Source: Chitinophagales bacterium (GTDB taxonomy: Bacteria > Bacteroidota > Bacteroidia > Chitinophagales > CAIOSU01). Taken from it: 64,000 nt of DNA. This document shows positions 8,042 to 17,060 of the stretch, one piece after another. A program made the position numbers and the translations under genes. The notes beneath the pieces are model-generated. The model ran no database searches. It was given only the letters and a program-made list of their open reading frames with translations, and was not told the DNA's origin. Numbering within the stretch: the stretch's first letter is position 1; the number at the start of each line of letters is the position of its first letter. The stretch is from assembly GCA_040877935.1 (NCBI GenBank), contig JBBDNB010000043.1, positions 90,109-154,108 of the forward strand, written 5' to 3'.

Positions 8042-9616
8042 TCACTTTATTTTTTCCTTATTCCCAATCGTATCCATTTTCAAGCCCTTGATGGCAAATT
8101 TGATCCAATTTTTAGTCCTGGGGAAATAGGCATCCATTAAATCTGTTAGTAAGTCGAATTTGTTTTTTGTGAAAGGATACCAATGCGCCTCAATGGTGGA
8201 GCCTTGTTTGTCAGTCAAGACGGATTTCACATTAGAGAAAGTGGTCAGTCCCCAATCGCCTTTGTAGCGGCCAAATCCACTGTCTTTGGTGCCGCCAAAT
8301 GGCAAGGCAGGATTGCCTTCCGTGAGCATATGGCTATTGATGGAAACATTGCCCGTTACGATTTTTCGCGCTACACGATCGGCTCTTTTCAAATCTTTTG
8401 ACCAAACACTTGCACTCAATCCATAGGGCGAGTCATTGGCCAGACGGATGGCCTCGGCTTCATCCTTGAATTTCATGACGGCCACTACCGGCCCAAAAGT
8501 TTCTTCAGATGCTATTTTAAAGCTGTGATCTACATCCACAACAATGGTAGGAGGGAAGTGATGCGAATCGCCTTCCCGTTTTCCTCCGGTCAATATTTTC
8601 CCGCCTTTTTCCACGGCATCTTTGATGTGCTCTTCTATAATCTTGATTTGAAATTCAGCTGTTACGGCACCTACATCACAACTATTTGGATCCCGGTAAT
8701 CTACATCGGGAGAGGAAAGACGCAGTTTTTTGGTTTTATCCACCAGCATTTCCAGCAATTGATCATAAATGCTTTCCTGCACATACAATCGCTCAATGGA
8801 AGTACAGGATTGCCCGGCATTGGTAAAGGCGCCCCACATAATGCCGTTTACGGTGCGTTCCAAATCCACATCGTCAAATACAATAGATGGGTCTTTTCCA
8901 CCCAGTTCCAGGTCAACGGGAGTGAGGTTTTTGGAAGCCAATTCCATGATTTTTTTGCCGGTGCGCACGCTTCCCGTAAAATGGATTTTGTCTGGACGGG
9001 CAGCAATGGCCTTGGCTCCGGTTTCTTTTGCTCCGTATATCACTTGGAAAGCATCTTTCATAAATCCGCTTTTTTCAATCATATCTTCCCAAAGTCCTTT
9101 GAGCGGAGTGACTTCAGAGGGTTTGAAAACTACTGCATTTCCCGCCAGGAAAGCCAGCAGACCGGGAACAATACCCTGGTAAAATGGGAAATTCCAGGGA
9201 GAAATAATAAGGACGGTACCCAATGGTTCAAAAATCACTTTTGATTTTTTGCCCATCAGGAAAATAGGGGTGGAGACTTTTTGGTCTTTCAGCACTTTGG
9301 GCGCCACTTTTTTGAAGTGATCAATTACATCACAGACTTCAAAGACTTCGGCTACCAGGGCATCTACCCTTGATTTTCCGGTTTCCTGAATAATGTGGTC
9401 CAGGATTTTGTCTTTATTCGCCAGGATATAATCATTGATCTTGAGCATTTCGGCCACCCGCTCTTTTACGCTCATGGCAGCAATTTTGGGATGAATGCTG
9501 CGGGCGGTTTCAAATACTTTGTCAATATTTTCCTGCGATTGTTCTCCAATGGTGTAGAGAACTGAATTGTCAATCGGGTTGGTAACTTTTACTTCGGTTA
9601 GGGTTTGGCTTTCCAT
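8042..9616 (-). CDS. NAD(P)-dependent aldehyde dehydrogenase
   Basis: 524 residues, typical ALDH superfamily length plus a ~40-residue C-terminal extension. Visible motifs: SPWNFPFYQ (nucleotide-binding entry), FTGSVRTGKKIMELAS (Rossmann turn), LELGGKDPSIV (general-base Glu), NAGQSCTSIERLYV (catalytic Cys), EETFGPVVAVMKF. It oxidises an aldehyde to a carboxylate in the cytoplasm. The closest groups by look are succinate-semialdehyde and other broad-range dehydrogenases. It lies upstream of the GMC oxidoreductase on the same strand, separated by the four-helix-bundle pseudogene; together they could form an alcohol-to-acid route. Confidence 0.9.
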   Translation of the reverse strand: MESQTLTEVKVTNPIDNSVLYTIGEQSQENIDKVFETARSIHPKIAAMSVKERVAEMLKINDYILANKDKILDHIIQETGKSRVDALVAEVFEVCDVIDHFKKVAPKVLKDQKVSTPIFLMGKKSKVIFEPLGTVLIISPWNFPFYQGIVPGLLAFLAGNAVVFKPSEVTPLKGLWEDMIEKSGFMKDAFQVIYGAKETGAKAIAARPDKIHFTGSVRTGKKIMELASKNLTPVDLELGGKDPSIVFDDVDLERTVNGIMWGAFTNAGQSCTSIERLYVQESIYDQLLEMLVDKTKKLRLSSPDVDYRDPNSCDVGAVTAEFQIKIIEEHIKDAVEKGGKILTGGKREGDSHHFPPTIVVDVDHSFKIASEETFGPVVAVMKFKDEAEAIRLANDSPYGLSASVWSKDLKRADRVARKIVTGNVSINSHMLTEGNPALPFGGTKDSGFGRYKGDWGLTTFSNVKSVLTDKQGSTIEAHWYPFTKNKFDLLTDLMDAYFPRTKNWIKFAIKGLKMDTIGNKEKIK

Positions 9617-9811
9617 TTTGAGCTATGCTTTGGTTTATTAATGCCATGAATTTACAGAATTAAGTGTAGAAATTGAGAAACGAGCATTTGGAAATCAACA
9701 AGTAGAAGATGTGGAATGAAGAATAGTGCTTTTGTTATTTACCCTTCAGCAGAGCAATGGATAATTACATTTAAATTCACATATCTTTGCCCTTGCCATT
9801 TTTTAAAAGAT

Positions 9812-11428
9812 ATGTTTTCATTTTTTTCGGATAAACCCTATACTCAGAAGTCGATTTGGTACTTGTTGCTAATTGCTTTTGTATTGCTTTTTGGCAACAA
9901 TTGGGTCAGCTTATGGGATCAAGACGAGAGTGCTTATGCTGGTTTTGCAAAGCATATGCTGGAAAGTGGCAATTGGCTGATGCCCGAATTTATTTGGTCG
10001 GAAGTACACAGAAAGCCACCGCTGCACTTTTGGAATATTGCTATTTCCTATAAGATTTTTGGTATAAATGAGTTTGCTGTCCGATTTCCATCTGCCGTAT
10101 TCATATTGCTAACTATTGCGGCTGTATTTTTTCTTGGCAAAAGATTGTTTGGCGAAAAACAAAGCTTTTACGGAATGGTCGTGCTCAGCAGTTCATTTTT
10201 GGTGATGGCACTGGCTAAAATTTCGGTAACCGATGCTACTCTGCTCTTTTTCACGAGCATTTGTGGCTTTGCAATGTTGTATGTTTTGCTGTTCAGGGAG
10301 TTCAAATGGGTATTGGTATTTTGGATTTCCTTTGCTCTTGCACTGCTCACAAAAGGACCTCCCGTCATTATCTTCACTGCTGTCCTGTCATTCCTGCTTT
10401 TTGTGTTTCATCCCAATCGCAAGCAATTACTTCGGCTGCACCCTTGGTTTTTCTTGCCACTTTCTGCAATGCCGCTTTTTCTCTGGGGATGGATGTGTAC
10501 CCAAGAAGAAGGGGGGCAGGAGTTTATCTCCTGGATGATAGACTGGTATATTTTAAAGCGTGTAGGCGGCAGTGTTTTTGGGCAAACAGGACCTCCGGGA
10601 ACCCATCTATTGGGAATGGCGCTATTCTTTTTGCCTTATTTGCTGTTTTTCCCAAAAGCAATTTATAAGGGAGTCATTAATTTATTCGGCAAAGAAAAAG
10701 ACCAGCATTTTTTGCTGTCGGCATGGTTTATTTCTGCCTGGTTGATTTTTGAATTTTCACCGAGCAAGTTGCCCGCTTATGTTGTGGCAGCGCATGTTCC
10801 CCTGGCCTTGATTATTGCCCGATTGGCCATTGACCTAAAGGAAAATCGCCCCGGTAAAGTAGTTCAGGCACTTCATTTTGGCTTAAATTTCATTTTGCTC
10901 TTAGCCCTGGCCATTGCTCCTTTTATCCTCGAACTGTCCAATGCTTTGAAAATCATATTTCTACTGGGCAGTTTGGCATTTATTATTGCAAATGTGTTCC
11001 TTGTTAATGCCATAAAAAAAGCAGTATTTGTCAAATATCTGCTTTCAATAAATGTGGCTTTTCAATTGGTTTTATGGTGTCTTTTTTTACCCTTTGCCGA
11101 TGAAGTAAAAAATGCTACGCTTAGGGTTGCGCAATACATAGAGCAATCGGCCGATCAAAGAGCGGAAGTAATTATTGCCAACAAAACAGCCAAACCGCCA
11201 AGCCTTCCTTTTTATCTTATGCAGCGATTTGAAAAGGTTTCGGAAGAATACGATTTTGCTGCTTTGGAAGAAATGTACAATAAAGCAGCACCCTGCGCTT
11301 TGGTATTGAACCACAGCTTAAAAGATCAGTTTGAGGACAAGTATCCCAATCTAAATTTTAAGGAAATAAAACCCCTGCCTACTGATAAAATCAAGCAGCC
11401 CAGTTATTTTATATTGCTGAATCATTAA
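9812..11428 (+). CDS. GT39-type (ArnT/PMT-like) membrane glycosyltransferase
   Basis: About 538 residues from the ATG at 9812. An in-frame upstream ATG at 9716 would add 32 residues with no family match before the first helix, so the later start is preferred. About 11-12 transmembrane helices follow. The first periplasmic loop carries the family's acidic motif (SLWDQDESAYAG), then HRKPPLHFW, as in dolichyl/undecaprenyl-phosphate sugar transferases (PMT_2). It likely transfers a sugar from a lipid carrier to lipid A, a glycan or a protein at the periplasmic face; acceptor unknown. It is the only gene of its unit. Confidence 0.85.
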   Translation: MFSFFSDKPYTQKSIWYLLLIAFVLLFGNNWVSLWDQDESAYAGFAKHMLESGNWLMPEFIWSEVHRKPPLHFWNIAISYKIFGINEFAVRFPSAVFILLTIAAVFFLGKRLFGEKQSFYGMVVLSSSFLVMALAKISVTDATLLFFTSICGFAMLYVLLFREFKWVLVFWISFALALLTKGPPVIIFTAVLSFLLFVFHPNRKQLLRLHPWFFLPLSAMPLFLWGWMCTQEEGGQEFISWMIDWYILKRVGGSVFGQTGPPGTHLLGMALFFLPYLLFFPKAIYKGVINLFGKEKDQHFLLSAWFISAWLIFEFSPSKLPAYVVAAHVPLALIIARLAIDLKENRPGKVVQALHFGLNFILLLALAIAPFILELSNALKIIFLLGSLAFIIANVFLVNAIKKAVFVKYLLSINVAFQLVLWCLFLPFADEVKNATLRVAQYIEQSADQRAEVIIANKTAKPPSLPFYLMQRFEKVSEEYDFAALEEMYNKAAPCALVLNHSLKDQFEDKYPNLNFKEIKPLPTDKIKQPSYFILLNH

Positions 11429-11796
11429 AGTTTTTTAATAAGTTGTAAGCTTGAAGAATAGGGAGAATTATTCTGTCTTGCACCAGTGGATAAACATCCT
11501 TTATACAACAGAACTAAAATGATTATTTTTAGGTAAATAAAAACAATACATTGTTATAATTCAATGATTACACATTACTATATATTATAATTAATAATAT
11601 TGCAATGAGATTAAAAAAGTATTAAAATGCTGATTTAGAATAAAATAAATGACATACCAACTCTAAGTATAATTAAAAATACGATTTATTTACAGTCCTG
11701 TATTGTAAATAATTAAAACTTTAACATTAGCAAATGCTGTTAAGGCAAATTTATTAATTTTGCAGTCAGATAAACCCAAACTCAATTTCAAAAGAA
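11429..11796 (+). other. AT-rich intergenic region upstream of the glycine-rich T9SS protein
   Basis: No gene is seen in these 368 nt. The sequence is strongly AT-rich, especially 11515-11760, and ends with a -7-like box before the next start. No convincing hairpin or repeat was found. Confidence 0.6.
11755..11762 (+). promoter_or_regulatory. candidate -7 box for the glycine-rich T9SS protein
   Basis: TAATTTTG fits the Bacteroidota TAnnTTTG -7 element and lies 34 nt upstream of the start codon. No clear TTTG -33 element is found at the usual 19-21 nt spacing, so this is only a candidate. Confidence 0.5.
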
Positions 11797-14445
11797 ATGA
11801 AAATATTTAAAATACTATTAACCGCCCTTTTTGCACTTTTTTCTACTTCAATATACGCACAAGATGAAACCTTTGCTGGTAACCCTTGTGGAAGTGGAGC
11901 CAATTCCAGCACCTGGGATGTGCCTTGTGGTGTTACCGAAATCACCGTAGAAGTATATGGAGCCGGTGGTGGCGGTGGCGGTGGTGGCGGAGGAAGTAAT
12001 GGAGGTTTTTTTAATACCCGTGGTGGCGGTGGTGGAGGAGGTGGTGGTTACACCACTATCACAATAAATGTAACACCGGGTTCTACTTTTAACTATAGTG
12101 TTGGAGCTGGTGGTTGCGGAGGAGATGGAAATGATGATGGGTTTTCTGGAGATAATGGAAATACCGGAGGAAACAGTACTTTTTCAGGTACTGATGCAGG
12201 AGGTAATGCAATAAGCCTTCAGGCAAATGGTGGTGTGAGAGGAACTGGTGGATCCGGTACTGGTGGTAGTACGGGATCAGGTGGTTCTGGTGGCACTGCC
12301 AGTGGTGGCACAACAAATACTACAGGTGGTTCTGGAAATAATGGTAGTGGAGGAGATGGAGGTGCTGGAGGCGCTGGAGCAGGCCCAGACGGAGGTGCAG
12401 GTGGACCCAATACTACTGATGATGGAAGCGTATATGGCGGGGGTGGTGCCGGGGGTGGTGCTAATAGCGATGGTGGTAATGGAGCAGAGGGCGTGATTTT
12501 TATCACCTTTGTTACTTCAGGAGCGACTACACCTACTCCTACGGTATCTACAACTCCTGCCACTTGTACGGATGATGGCGAAGCTACCATTGACAATTAC
12601 GATGCTTCCTTTACCTATACCTTTACGCCTGCCGGGCCTACGGTGGGTGCCGGAGGTGTTATTTCCGGGATGACACCAGGTACAACTTACACGGTAATAG
12701 CAACGGATGCCGGTTGTGATTCACAGCCAAGTACTGATTTTAGCATTGATCCTCAAACATCCGGGCCTAATGCGCCAACAGTTACAACAGACCCGGCAAC
12801 TTGCTTTAGTGATGGAACTGCAACGATTACAAATTATGATGCCAACTTTACCTATACATTTACACCTGCCGGGCCAAGTGTAGGTGTTGGTGGTGAAATA
12901 TCCGGGTTGACACCCGGAACAAGCTATACAGTAATAGCAACAGACAATGGTTGTGATTCTCCGGCAAGTAATTCTTTTAGCGTTGACCCTGCAACTTCAG
13001 GCACATCTATTGTTTTTAATCCTGATCCCGGGCCATATTGCATTGATGATTCAAACCCTGTAGCATTGAATGCCACACCAACAGGCGGTACTTATAGTGG
13101 CCCTGGTGTAAGTGGAACAGATTTCATTCCATCAAATGCCAATATTGGAACCAATACAATCACTTATACCTATGACGATGGTAGCGGCTGTGTGGATGAC
13201 GAATCAGTTGATATTGAGGTTGTTGATTTGCCTACAGTTAGCTTTTCGGGCCTGAATGGCCCCTATTGTGCAGATGATGCTTCAGCAGTTGCACTCACAG
13301 GTCAACCTGCCGGAGGTACTTTCAGTGGCCCTGGCATTTCAGGAACAGATTTTATTCCTGAAGATGCAGGAACAGGAAATCACACCATTAGCTATGAGTT
13401 TACAGATGGGAATGGATGTAGCAATACGGAGGATAATACGGTAGAGGTTGTTGACTTGCCCAATGTTTCTGCCGGAAATGATGCATTTATTTGTGATGGT
13501 GAAGACGCACAGTTGAATGCTACAGGTGCGGATACTTATGTTTGGAGTCCAACTACAGGATTGAGTGATCCTAATGTAGCTGATCCAACAGTAAATATTG
13601 CTTCGGAGGAAACTTATGTTGTCACAGGTACAGATGCCAATGGTTGTGTGAATACCGATACGGTTACCGTAGGTGTCGGAACCAACCCTACTGCTGAATT
13701 TGAAGCAGCATCTGCTTGTGCAGGAACACCAATAACTTTTACCAATAATTCTTCGCCTGCTGGCCTGGATTACAACTGGGATTTTGGCAATGGAAATACT
13801 TCCAATGCAGAAAACCCTTCAGAAACATATAGTAGCGGAGGCGATTTCGATGTGCAGTTGATCGTTGATAATGAAGGTTGTAGGGACACAGCAGTTCAAA
13901 CATTAACTGTGCTTGAACAACCAACAGCCGAATTTACTGCATCCCCATTGCGGGCAATTGCCAATGAAGATCAGGTATTATTTAACAATACTTCTTCTAA
14001 CGGCAGTACCTGGACTTGGGATTTTGGGGATGGTTCCAATTTGAATGATTCATTTGAACCTTCGCACATTTACACCGAACCTGGACTTTATTCTCCTACG
14101 TTGATTGCAAGCTCTGCTGATGGTTGCACAGACACCCTTACAATAGAAGAATACATTGAAGTCATAGAGCCCTCAAACTTTTTTGTGCCCAATGCTTTTT
14201 CTCCCAATGGAGATGGAGTGAACGATGTTTTTGAAGTTTTCGGAGAAGGAATCAGGGAGTACTATATCAGAATTCACGATAGATGGGGCGAGTTGGTATT
14301 CGCTTCAGATGATATAACAGAAACCTGGGATGGTACTAATAAAGGAAATATTTTGCCACCTGATGTTTATGTTTATTATATAAAGGTGTCTTTTGAAGAC
14401 CTGACCCAGAAGACTTACAAAGGCAGTCTTCATTTGTTGAAATAG
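11797..14445 (+). CDS. glycine-rich, PKD-repeat cell-surface protein with gliding-motility-type C-terminal domain
   Basis: 882 residues. Signal peptide (ends near IYAQ), then a glycine-rich block (about residues 50-240, with long Gly runs), two copies of a ~80-residue repeat (PATCTDDGEATI... and PATCFSDGTATI...), two copies of a second repeat (GPYCIDDSN..., GPYCADDAS...), two PKD-like domains (WDFGNGN, WDFGDGS), and the CHU_C/type B T9SS domain at the end (FSPNGDGVNDVFEV, DRWGELVF, WDGT). It should be exported by T9SS and displayed on the surface as a structural or adhesive protein. Specific role unknown. A hairpin-rich region follows. Confidence 0.85.
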   Translation: MKIFKILLTALFALFSTSIYAQDETFAGNPCGSGANSSTWDVPCGVTEITVEVYGAGGGGGGGGGGSNGGFFNTRGGGGGGGGGYTTITINVTPGSTFNYSVGAGGCGGDGNDDGFSGDNGNTGGNSTFSGTDAGGNAISLQANGGVRGTGGSGTGGSTGSGGSGGTASGGTTNTTGGSGNNGSGGDGGAGGAGAGPDGGAGGPNTTDDGSVYGGGGAGGGANSDGGNGAEGVIFITFVTSGATTPTPTVSTTPATCTDDGEATIDNYDASFTYTFTPAGPTVGAGGVISGMTPGTTYTVIATDAGCDSQPSTDFSIDPQTSGPNAPTVTTDPATCFSDGTATITNYDANFTYTFTPAGPSVGVGGEISGLTPGTSYTVIATDNGCDSPASNSFSVDPATSGTSIVFNPDPGPYCIDDSNPVALNATPTGGTYSGPGVSGTDFIPSNANIGTNTITYTYDDGSGCVDDESVDIEVVDLPTVSFSGLNGPYCADDASAVALTGQPAGGTFSGPGISGTDFIPEDAGTGNHTISYEFTDGNGCSNTEDNTVEVVDLPNVSAGNDAFICDGEDAQLNATGADTYVWSPTTGLSDPNVADPTVNIASEETYVVTGTDANGCVNTDTVTVGVGTNPTAEFEAASACAGTPITFTNNSSPAGLDYNWDFGNGNTSNAENPSETYSSGGDFDVQLIVDNEGCRDTAVQTLTVLEQPTAEFTASPLRAIANEDQVLFNNTSSNGSTWTWDFGDGSNLNDSFEPSHIYTEPGLYSPTLIASSADGCTDTLTIEEYIEVIEPSNFFVPNAFSPNGDGVNDVFEVFGEGIREYYIRIHDRWGELVFASDDITETWDGTNKGNILPPDVYVYYIKVSFEDLTQKTYKGSLHLLK

Positions 14446-14490
14446 GAAAATATTAAACATAAGTTTGTTAGAATAATCCGGGATTAATCA

Positions 14491-14510
14491 GTAGCAAGGG
14501 TGCTACTGAT
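14491..14510 (+). terminator. hairpin after the glycine-rich protein gene
   Basis: CAGTAGCA pairs perfectly with TGCTACTG around a 4-nt loop 45 nt after the stop codon. It has no T-run of its own; the T-rich hairpin at 14549-14570 follows. It may stabilise the transcript end. Confidence 0.5.
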
Positions 14511-14546
14511 AGTTGGAGCACCACCACGTGTCTCGCCAATATTTTT

Positions 14547-14610
14547 TTGGCCAGCCTCCGGCCTTTTTTTGAAATATTTTGCAGTACGCAATTCAAATCC
14601 TCGCTCGCTG
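14547..14610 (+). repeat. 64-bp repeat, left copy (inverted partner at 31946-32009)
   Basis: This segment aligns without gaps to the reverse complement of 31946-32009: by hand 54 of 64 positions match, including an exact 18-bp core TCAAATCCTCGCTCGCTG. Its first part contains GGCC...GGCC followed by T7, so it can also act as a terminator for the upstream gene. The two copies bracket the whole metal-efflux island. Confidence 0.8.
14549..14570 (+). terminator. terminator-like hairpin with T-run
   Basis: GGCC, a 7-nt loop, GGCC, then seven T residues. The stem is short, but the T-run and the position after the T9SS gene fit an intrinsic terminator. It is part of the 64-bp repeat. Confidence 0.5.
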
Positions 14611-14673
14611 TAAGCGGAGCAAGGCATGTCACTAATAAATAAAGTTAAACCCTACTTCTTGATCGTCCATTAC

Positions 14674-14704
14674 TTGTTTTCTGAAACATTTACTTATAGA
14701 TTTG
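14674..14704 (+). promoter_or_regulatory. promoter of the first metal operon head gene
   Basis: TTG at 14674-14676, a 20-nt spacer, then TAGATTTG at 14697-14704, matching the Bacteroidota -33/-7 pattern. The box overlaps a TTG that could otherwise extend the next gene upstream, which supports the ATG at 14729 as the real start. Confidence 0.65.
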
Positions 14705-14728
14705 CAACAATTCAAACCGCTTAACAGC

Positions 14729-15148
14729 ATGAGAATGCTCAAACCTTTCATATCAGCCCTTTTAGTTCTGACCTATTCTATTGGGTTTGCGCACAATCTT
14801 ATTCCACACTGTCATGAATTGCATAAAGAGACACATTCTAAAGACCACAACAGTGTAAATCATGTAGATGAGGAGTCAGAAAAAAGATTTCTGGACTTAA
14901 TTTTTTTATTTTTCAGCGAATTGGAGCACAGTTCAGATATTATAAAGTTTGAGCGCAATAAGAATACCGATAAAAGTTTTCTTAGTGATTTAGCCAAAGT
15001 TAAAACACTGGCCATTGTCGCTGCTTTTTTCCATTTGGTAGAAGTAGAACAAGAAACACCAACTACCCACAGCGAACAATTACTCGTTTACCACGCATCC
15101 TTTCAGGAAAATGCTCCATCGCGTGGTTCCCCCATTTTATCTTGCTAA
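14729..15148 (+). CDS. small His-rich exported head protein of the CDF operon
   Basis: About 139 residues from ATG 14729 (MRMLKPFISALL). Signal peptide, then a His/Cys cluster near residues 20-45 (HNLIPHCHELHKETHSKDHN) suited to metal binding, then a helical region. No known family is recognised with confidence. In position and layout it is like the head genes at 17248 and 31392: small, secreted, His-rich, first in a metal-export operon. The ATG is preferred over the TTG at 14702 because the latter falls inside the promoter. Probably a periplasmic metal buffer or sensor. Confidence 0.65.
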   Translation: MRMLKPFISALLVLTYSIGFAHNLIPHCHELHKETHSKDHNSVNHVDEESEKRFLDLIFLFFSELEHSSDIIKFERNKNTDKSFLSDLAKVKTLAIVAAFFHLVEVEQETPTTHSEQLLVYHASFQENAPSRGSPILSC

Positions 15149-15156
15149 TACCTTTT

Positions 15157-15199
15157 CACAGGCTTATCTCCTGTGCAGTCTAACATTAATCTGTTAGAC
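15157..15199 (+). promoter_or_regulatory. two adjacent hairpins between head gene and lipoprotein gene
   Basis: CACAGG pairs with CCTGTG (15157-15175), followed at once by GTCTAAC pairing with GTTAGAC (15178-15199). They start 8 nt after the head gene's stop. No T-run of terminator quality follows. They may tune expression between the head gene and the rest of the operon. Confidence 0.55.
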
Positions 15200-15269
15200 A
15201 AATATTTATTTTTTCAAATAAAATTTAATCAAACAGTAATATATTTAATCAAACTAAAAACCAAAACCA

Positions 15270-15590
15270 ATGAAAAATTTAATCTTAGGAGTATTATTAG
15301 GAGGACTATTTTTATTAATCTCTTGTGCCGAAAACGAAAACACAGATGTTGTAAATTCAGGAACCTATCAAGGTGTTGCCGAAAAAGTTAAGCCAGGCGA
15401 AAAAGAAATTTATGTAAAAACTTCTGATGACAAATTAGTTGAACTGTATTTTACAGACGAAACTAAAGTATTGACTAGTGATGGTGAAACTGCAACTTTC
15501 GATGCAATAAAAGAAAAAAGCAAAGTTGAAATAACAGTTGAGAAAAAAGGAAATAAAAATGTTCCTCTTTCTGTGAAAATATTAGAATAA
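15270..15590 (+). CDS. small lipoprotein of the CDF operon
   Basis: 106 residues with a lipoprotein signal (LFLLISC, lipidation Cys ~residue 19). The mature part is a small beta-rich domain (GTYQGVAEKVKPGEKEIYVK ...) that looks like an OB-like or PepSY-sized periplasmic fold; no family is recognised. It lies between the His-rich head gene and a DUF2231-type membrane protein gene, 10 nt upstream of the latter, so it belongs to the metal-export operon. Role unknown. Confidence 0.7.
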   Translation: MKNLILGVLLGGLFLLISCAENENTDVVNSGTYQGVAEKVKPGEKEIYVKTSDDKLVELYFTDETKVLTSDGETATFDAIKEKSKVEITVEKKGNKNVPLSVKILE

Positions 15591-15599
15591 CACAAGCTA

Positions 15600-16091
15600 A
15601 TGAATGCAGAAATACCTCCAATGTGGAGAGAAGAATTATGGCATCCACTTCTTGTACACTTACCAATAGCCACTTTGCTTTTAGCATCTTTGGCAGCTAC
15701 CTTAAGTTTAGTTGTTAAACATCTTTTTCTAAAACAGATGATTTATGCAATGTTGGCTATTGGCGTGTTAAGTGGTTGGATTGCCATTTATACAGGAGAA
15801 TTGGCATACTCTATTGAGGTAAGAAAAATCTGTGAGCCCAATGTTTTAAAAGAGCATCAATGGTGGGCTTATGCTACATTAATTGTTTATTCAGTAGCAT
15901 TCGGCCTTATGACTTCATCCAAAATCATTTCACACAATTATTTAAGTGCAATTAAATCAGTTAGTCTTTTTCTAATAATTATGGCACTCTTTGGCTTGTT
16001 TTACACAGGGCATTTGGGAGCTTCCTTAGTCTATCAACAAGGAGCAGGGACTTATAAACCTTCTGCTGATTGTTCTGAATTTGTTAAATAG
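15600..16091 (+). CDS. DUF2231-like integral membrane protein
   Basis: 163 residues with four predicted membrane helices. The N-terminus has the DUF2231 hallmark WHPLLVHLPIATLLLA, whose His residues can bind heme or metal, and another His occurs in a later helix (TGHLGASLVY). The gene is 10 nt after the lipoprotein gene and 10 nt before a CDF transporter, so all four genes likely share a transcript. It may assist metal or redox handling in the membrane; no direct function can be assigned. Confidence 0.75.
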   Translation: MNAEIPPMWREELWHPLLVHLPIATLLLASLAATLSLVVKHLFLKQMIYAMLAIGVLSGWIAIYTGELAYSIEVRKICEPNVLKEHQWWAYATLIVYSVAFGLMTSSKIISHNYLSAIKSVSLFLIIMALFGLFYTGHLGASLVYQQGAGTYKPSADCSEFVK

Positions 16092-16100
16092 AAATGTTTA

Positions 16101-17024
16101 ATGGAATTAACAAATGAAAAATCAGCAACAAAGGCAACCTATTTTAGCATTGTTGGTAATATACTATTAGCAGCCATAAAACTCATTTCGGGATTTTTAG
16201 GTAATTCATATGCCTTGATTGCAGATGGCATTGAATCAACAACCGATATTTTTTCTTCATTTTTTGTGCTTTTAGGATTTAAATATGCTCAACGACCACC
16301 AGACGAAAACCATCCCTATGGTCATTCTCGAATAGAGCCATTAATAACATTTTTAGTAGTAGCTTTTTTAGTCACTTCGGCAACCGTGATTGCTTACGAA
16401 AGCATCATCAATATTCAAACACCCCATAAAATCCCTGAGGCATGGACACTCATAGTTCTTGCTGTAATAATACTATGGAAAGAAGGTGCATATAGATATG
16501 TTTCCAAAAAAGCAAAGGCTATTAAAAGTTCTTCTCTAAGAGCAGATGCTTGGCATCATAGAAGTGATGCTATAACCTCTGTAACTGCTTTTATAGGTAT
16601 ATCAATTGCATTGTATTTTGGAGAAGGGTATGAAACGGCTGATGATTGGGCTGCTCTATTTGCTTCTGCATTCATTTTATACAATGCTTATCTAATTTTC
16701 AGACCCGCACTTGGAGAAATAATGGACGAACATCTTTATGATGATTTGATTGAGGATATCCGTAAAATTTCAATTACTGTAAATGGTATAAAAGGAACGG
16801 AAAAATGTTTTGTGCGAAAAGCAGGGATGAAATATCTAGTGGAGCTTCACGCCATGGTGAACGGAAAAATTACAGTAGAAGAAGGGCATTTTTTAGCCCA
16901 TAAACTACAAGATACAATTCAGGAAGAACTTCCTGAAATAGCACACATTACTATTCACGTAGAACCAAGCTATCAGTCAATTAACACAGAACTTGATCGA
17001 CAGTTCAACCGAACAAAGACATAG
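16101..17024 (+). CDS. cation diffusion facilitator (CDF) metal exporter
   Basis: 307 residues, the usual CDF length. Six membrane helices, with the TM2 site LIADGIESTTDIFSS, the HPYGHSRIEPL loop, the TM5 site WHHRSDAITSVTAF (HxxxD), and a C-terminal cytoplasmic ferredoxin-like domain ending in an HIxIHVEPS strand. It is an H+-coupled Zn2+/Co2+/Cd2+/Fe2+-type exporter of the inner membrane. Codon usage and AT content match the three upstream genes but differ from the more GC-rich RND operon that follows. Confidence 0.9.
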   Translation: MELTNEKSATKATYFSIVGNILLAAIKLISGFLGNSYALIADGIESTTDIFSSFFVLLGFKYAQRPPDENHPYGHSRIEPLITFLVVAFLVTSATVIAYESIINIQTPHKIPEAWTLIVLAVIILWKEGAYRYVSKKAKAIKSSSLRADAWHHRSDAITSVTAFIGISIALYFGEGYETADDWAALFASAFILYNAYLIFRPALGEIMDEHLYDDLIEDIRKISITVNGIKGTEKCFVRKAGMKYLVELHAMVNGKITVEEGHFLAHKLQDTIQEELPEIAHITIHVEPSYQSINTELDRQFNRTKT

Positions 17025-17060
17025 GCGACTGACAAGAATGAAAAAAGAAAAGACCCCCGC

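Noticed and set aside
8525-9244. Long plus-strand frame opposite the aldehyde dehydrogenase
   Set aside because: The ALDH motifs on the minus strand are unambiguous; the opposite frame has no recognisable domain.
9716-9811. Upstream extension of the GT39-type gene
   Set aside because: Thirty-two extra residues without similarity to the family; the ATG at 9812 directly precedes the first helix.
12219-12596. Pro/Val-rich minus-strand frame opposite the glycine block
   Set aside because: It is the mirror of the GGN-rich coding strand; poly-Gly codons read backwards give Pro/Ala runs. No start signal or family.
15173-15391. 72-codon plus-strand frame between head gene and lipoprotein
   Set aside because: Lys/Ile-rich, crosses the two hairpins and overlaps the lipoprotein gene in another frame; no domain.
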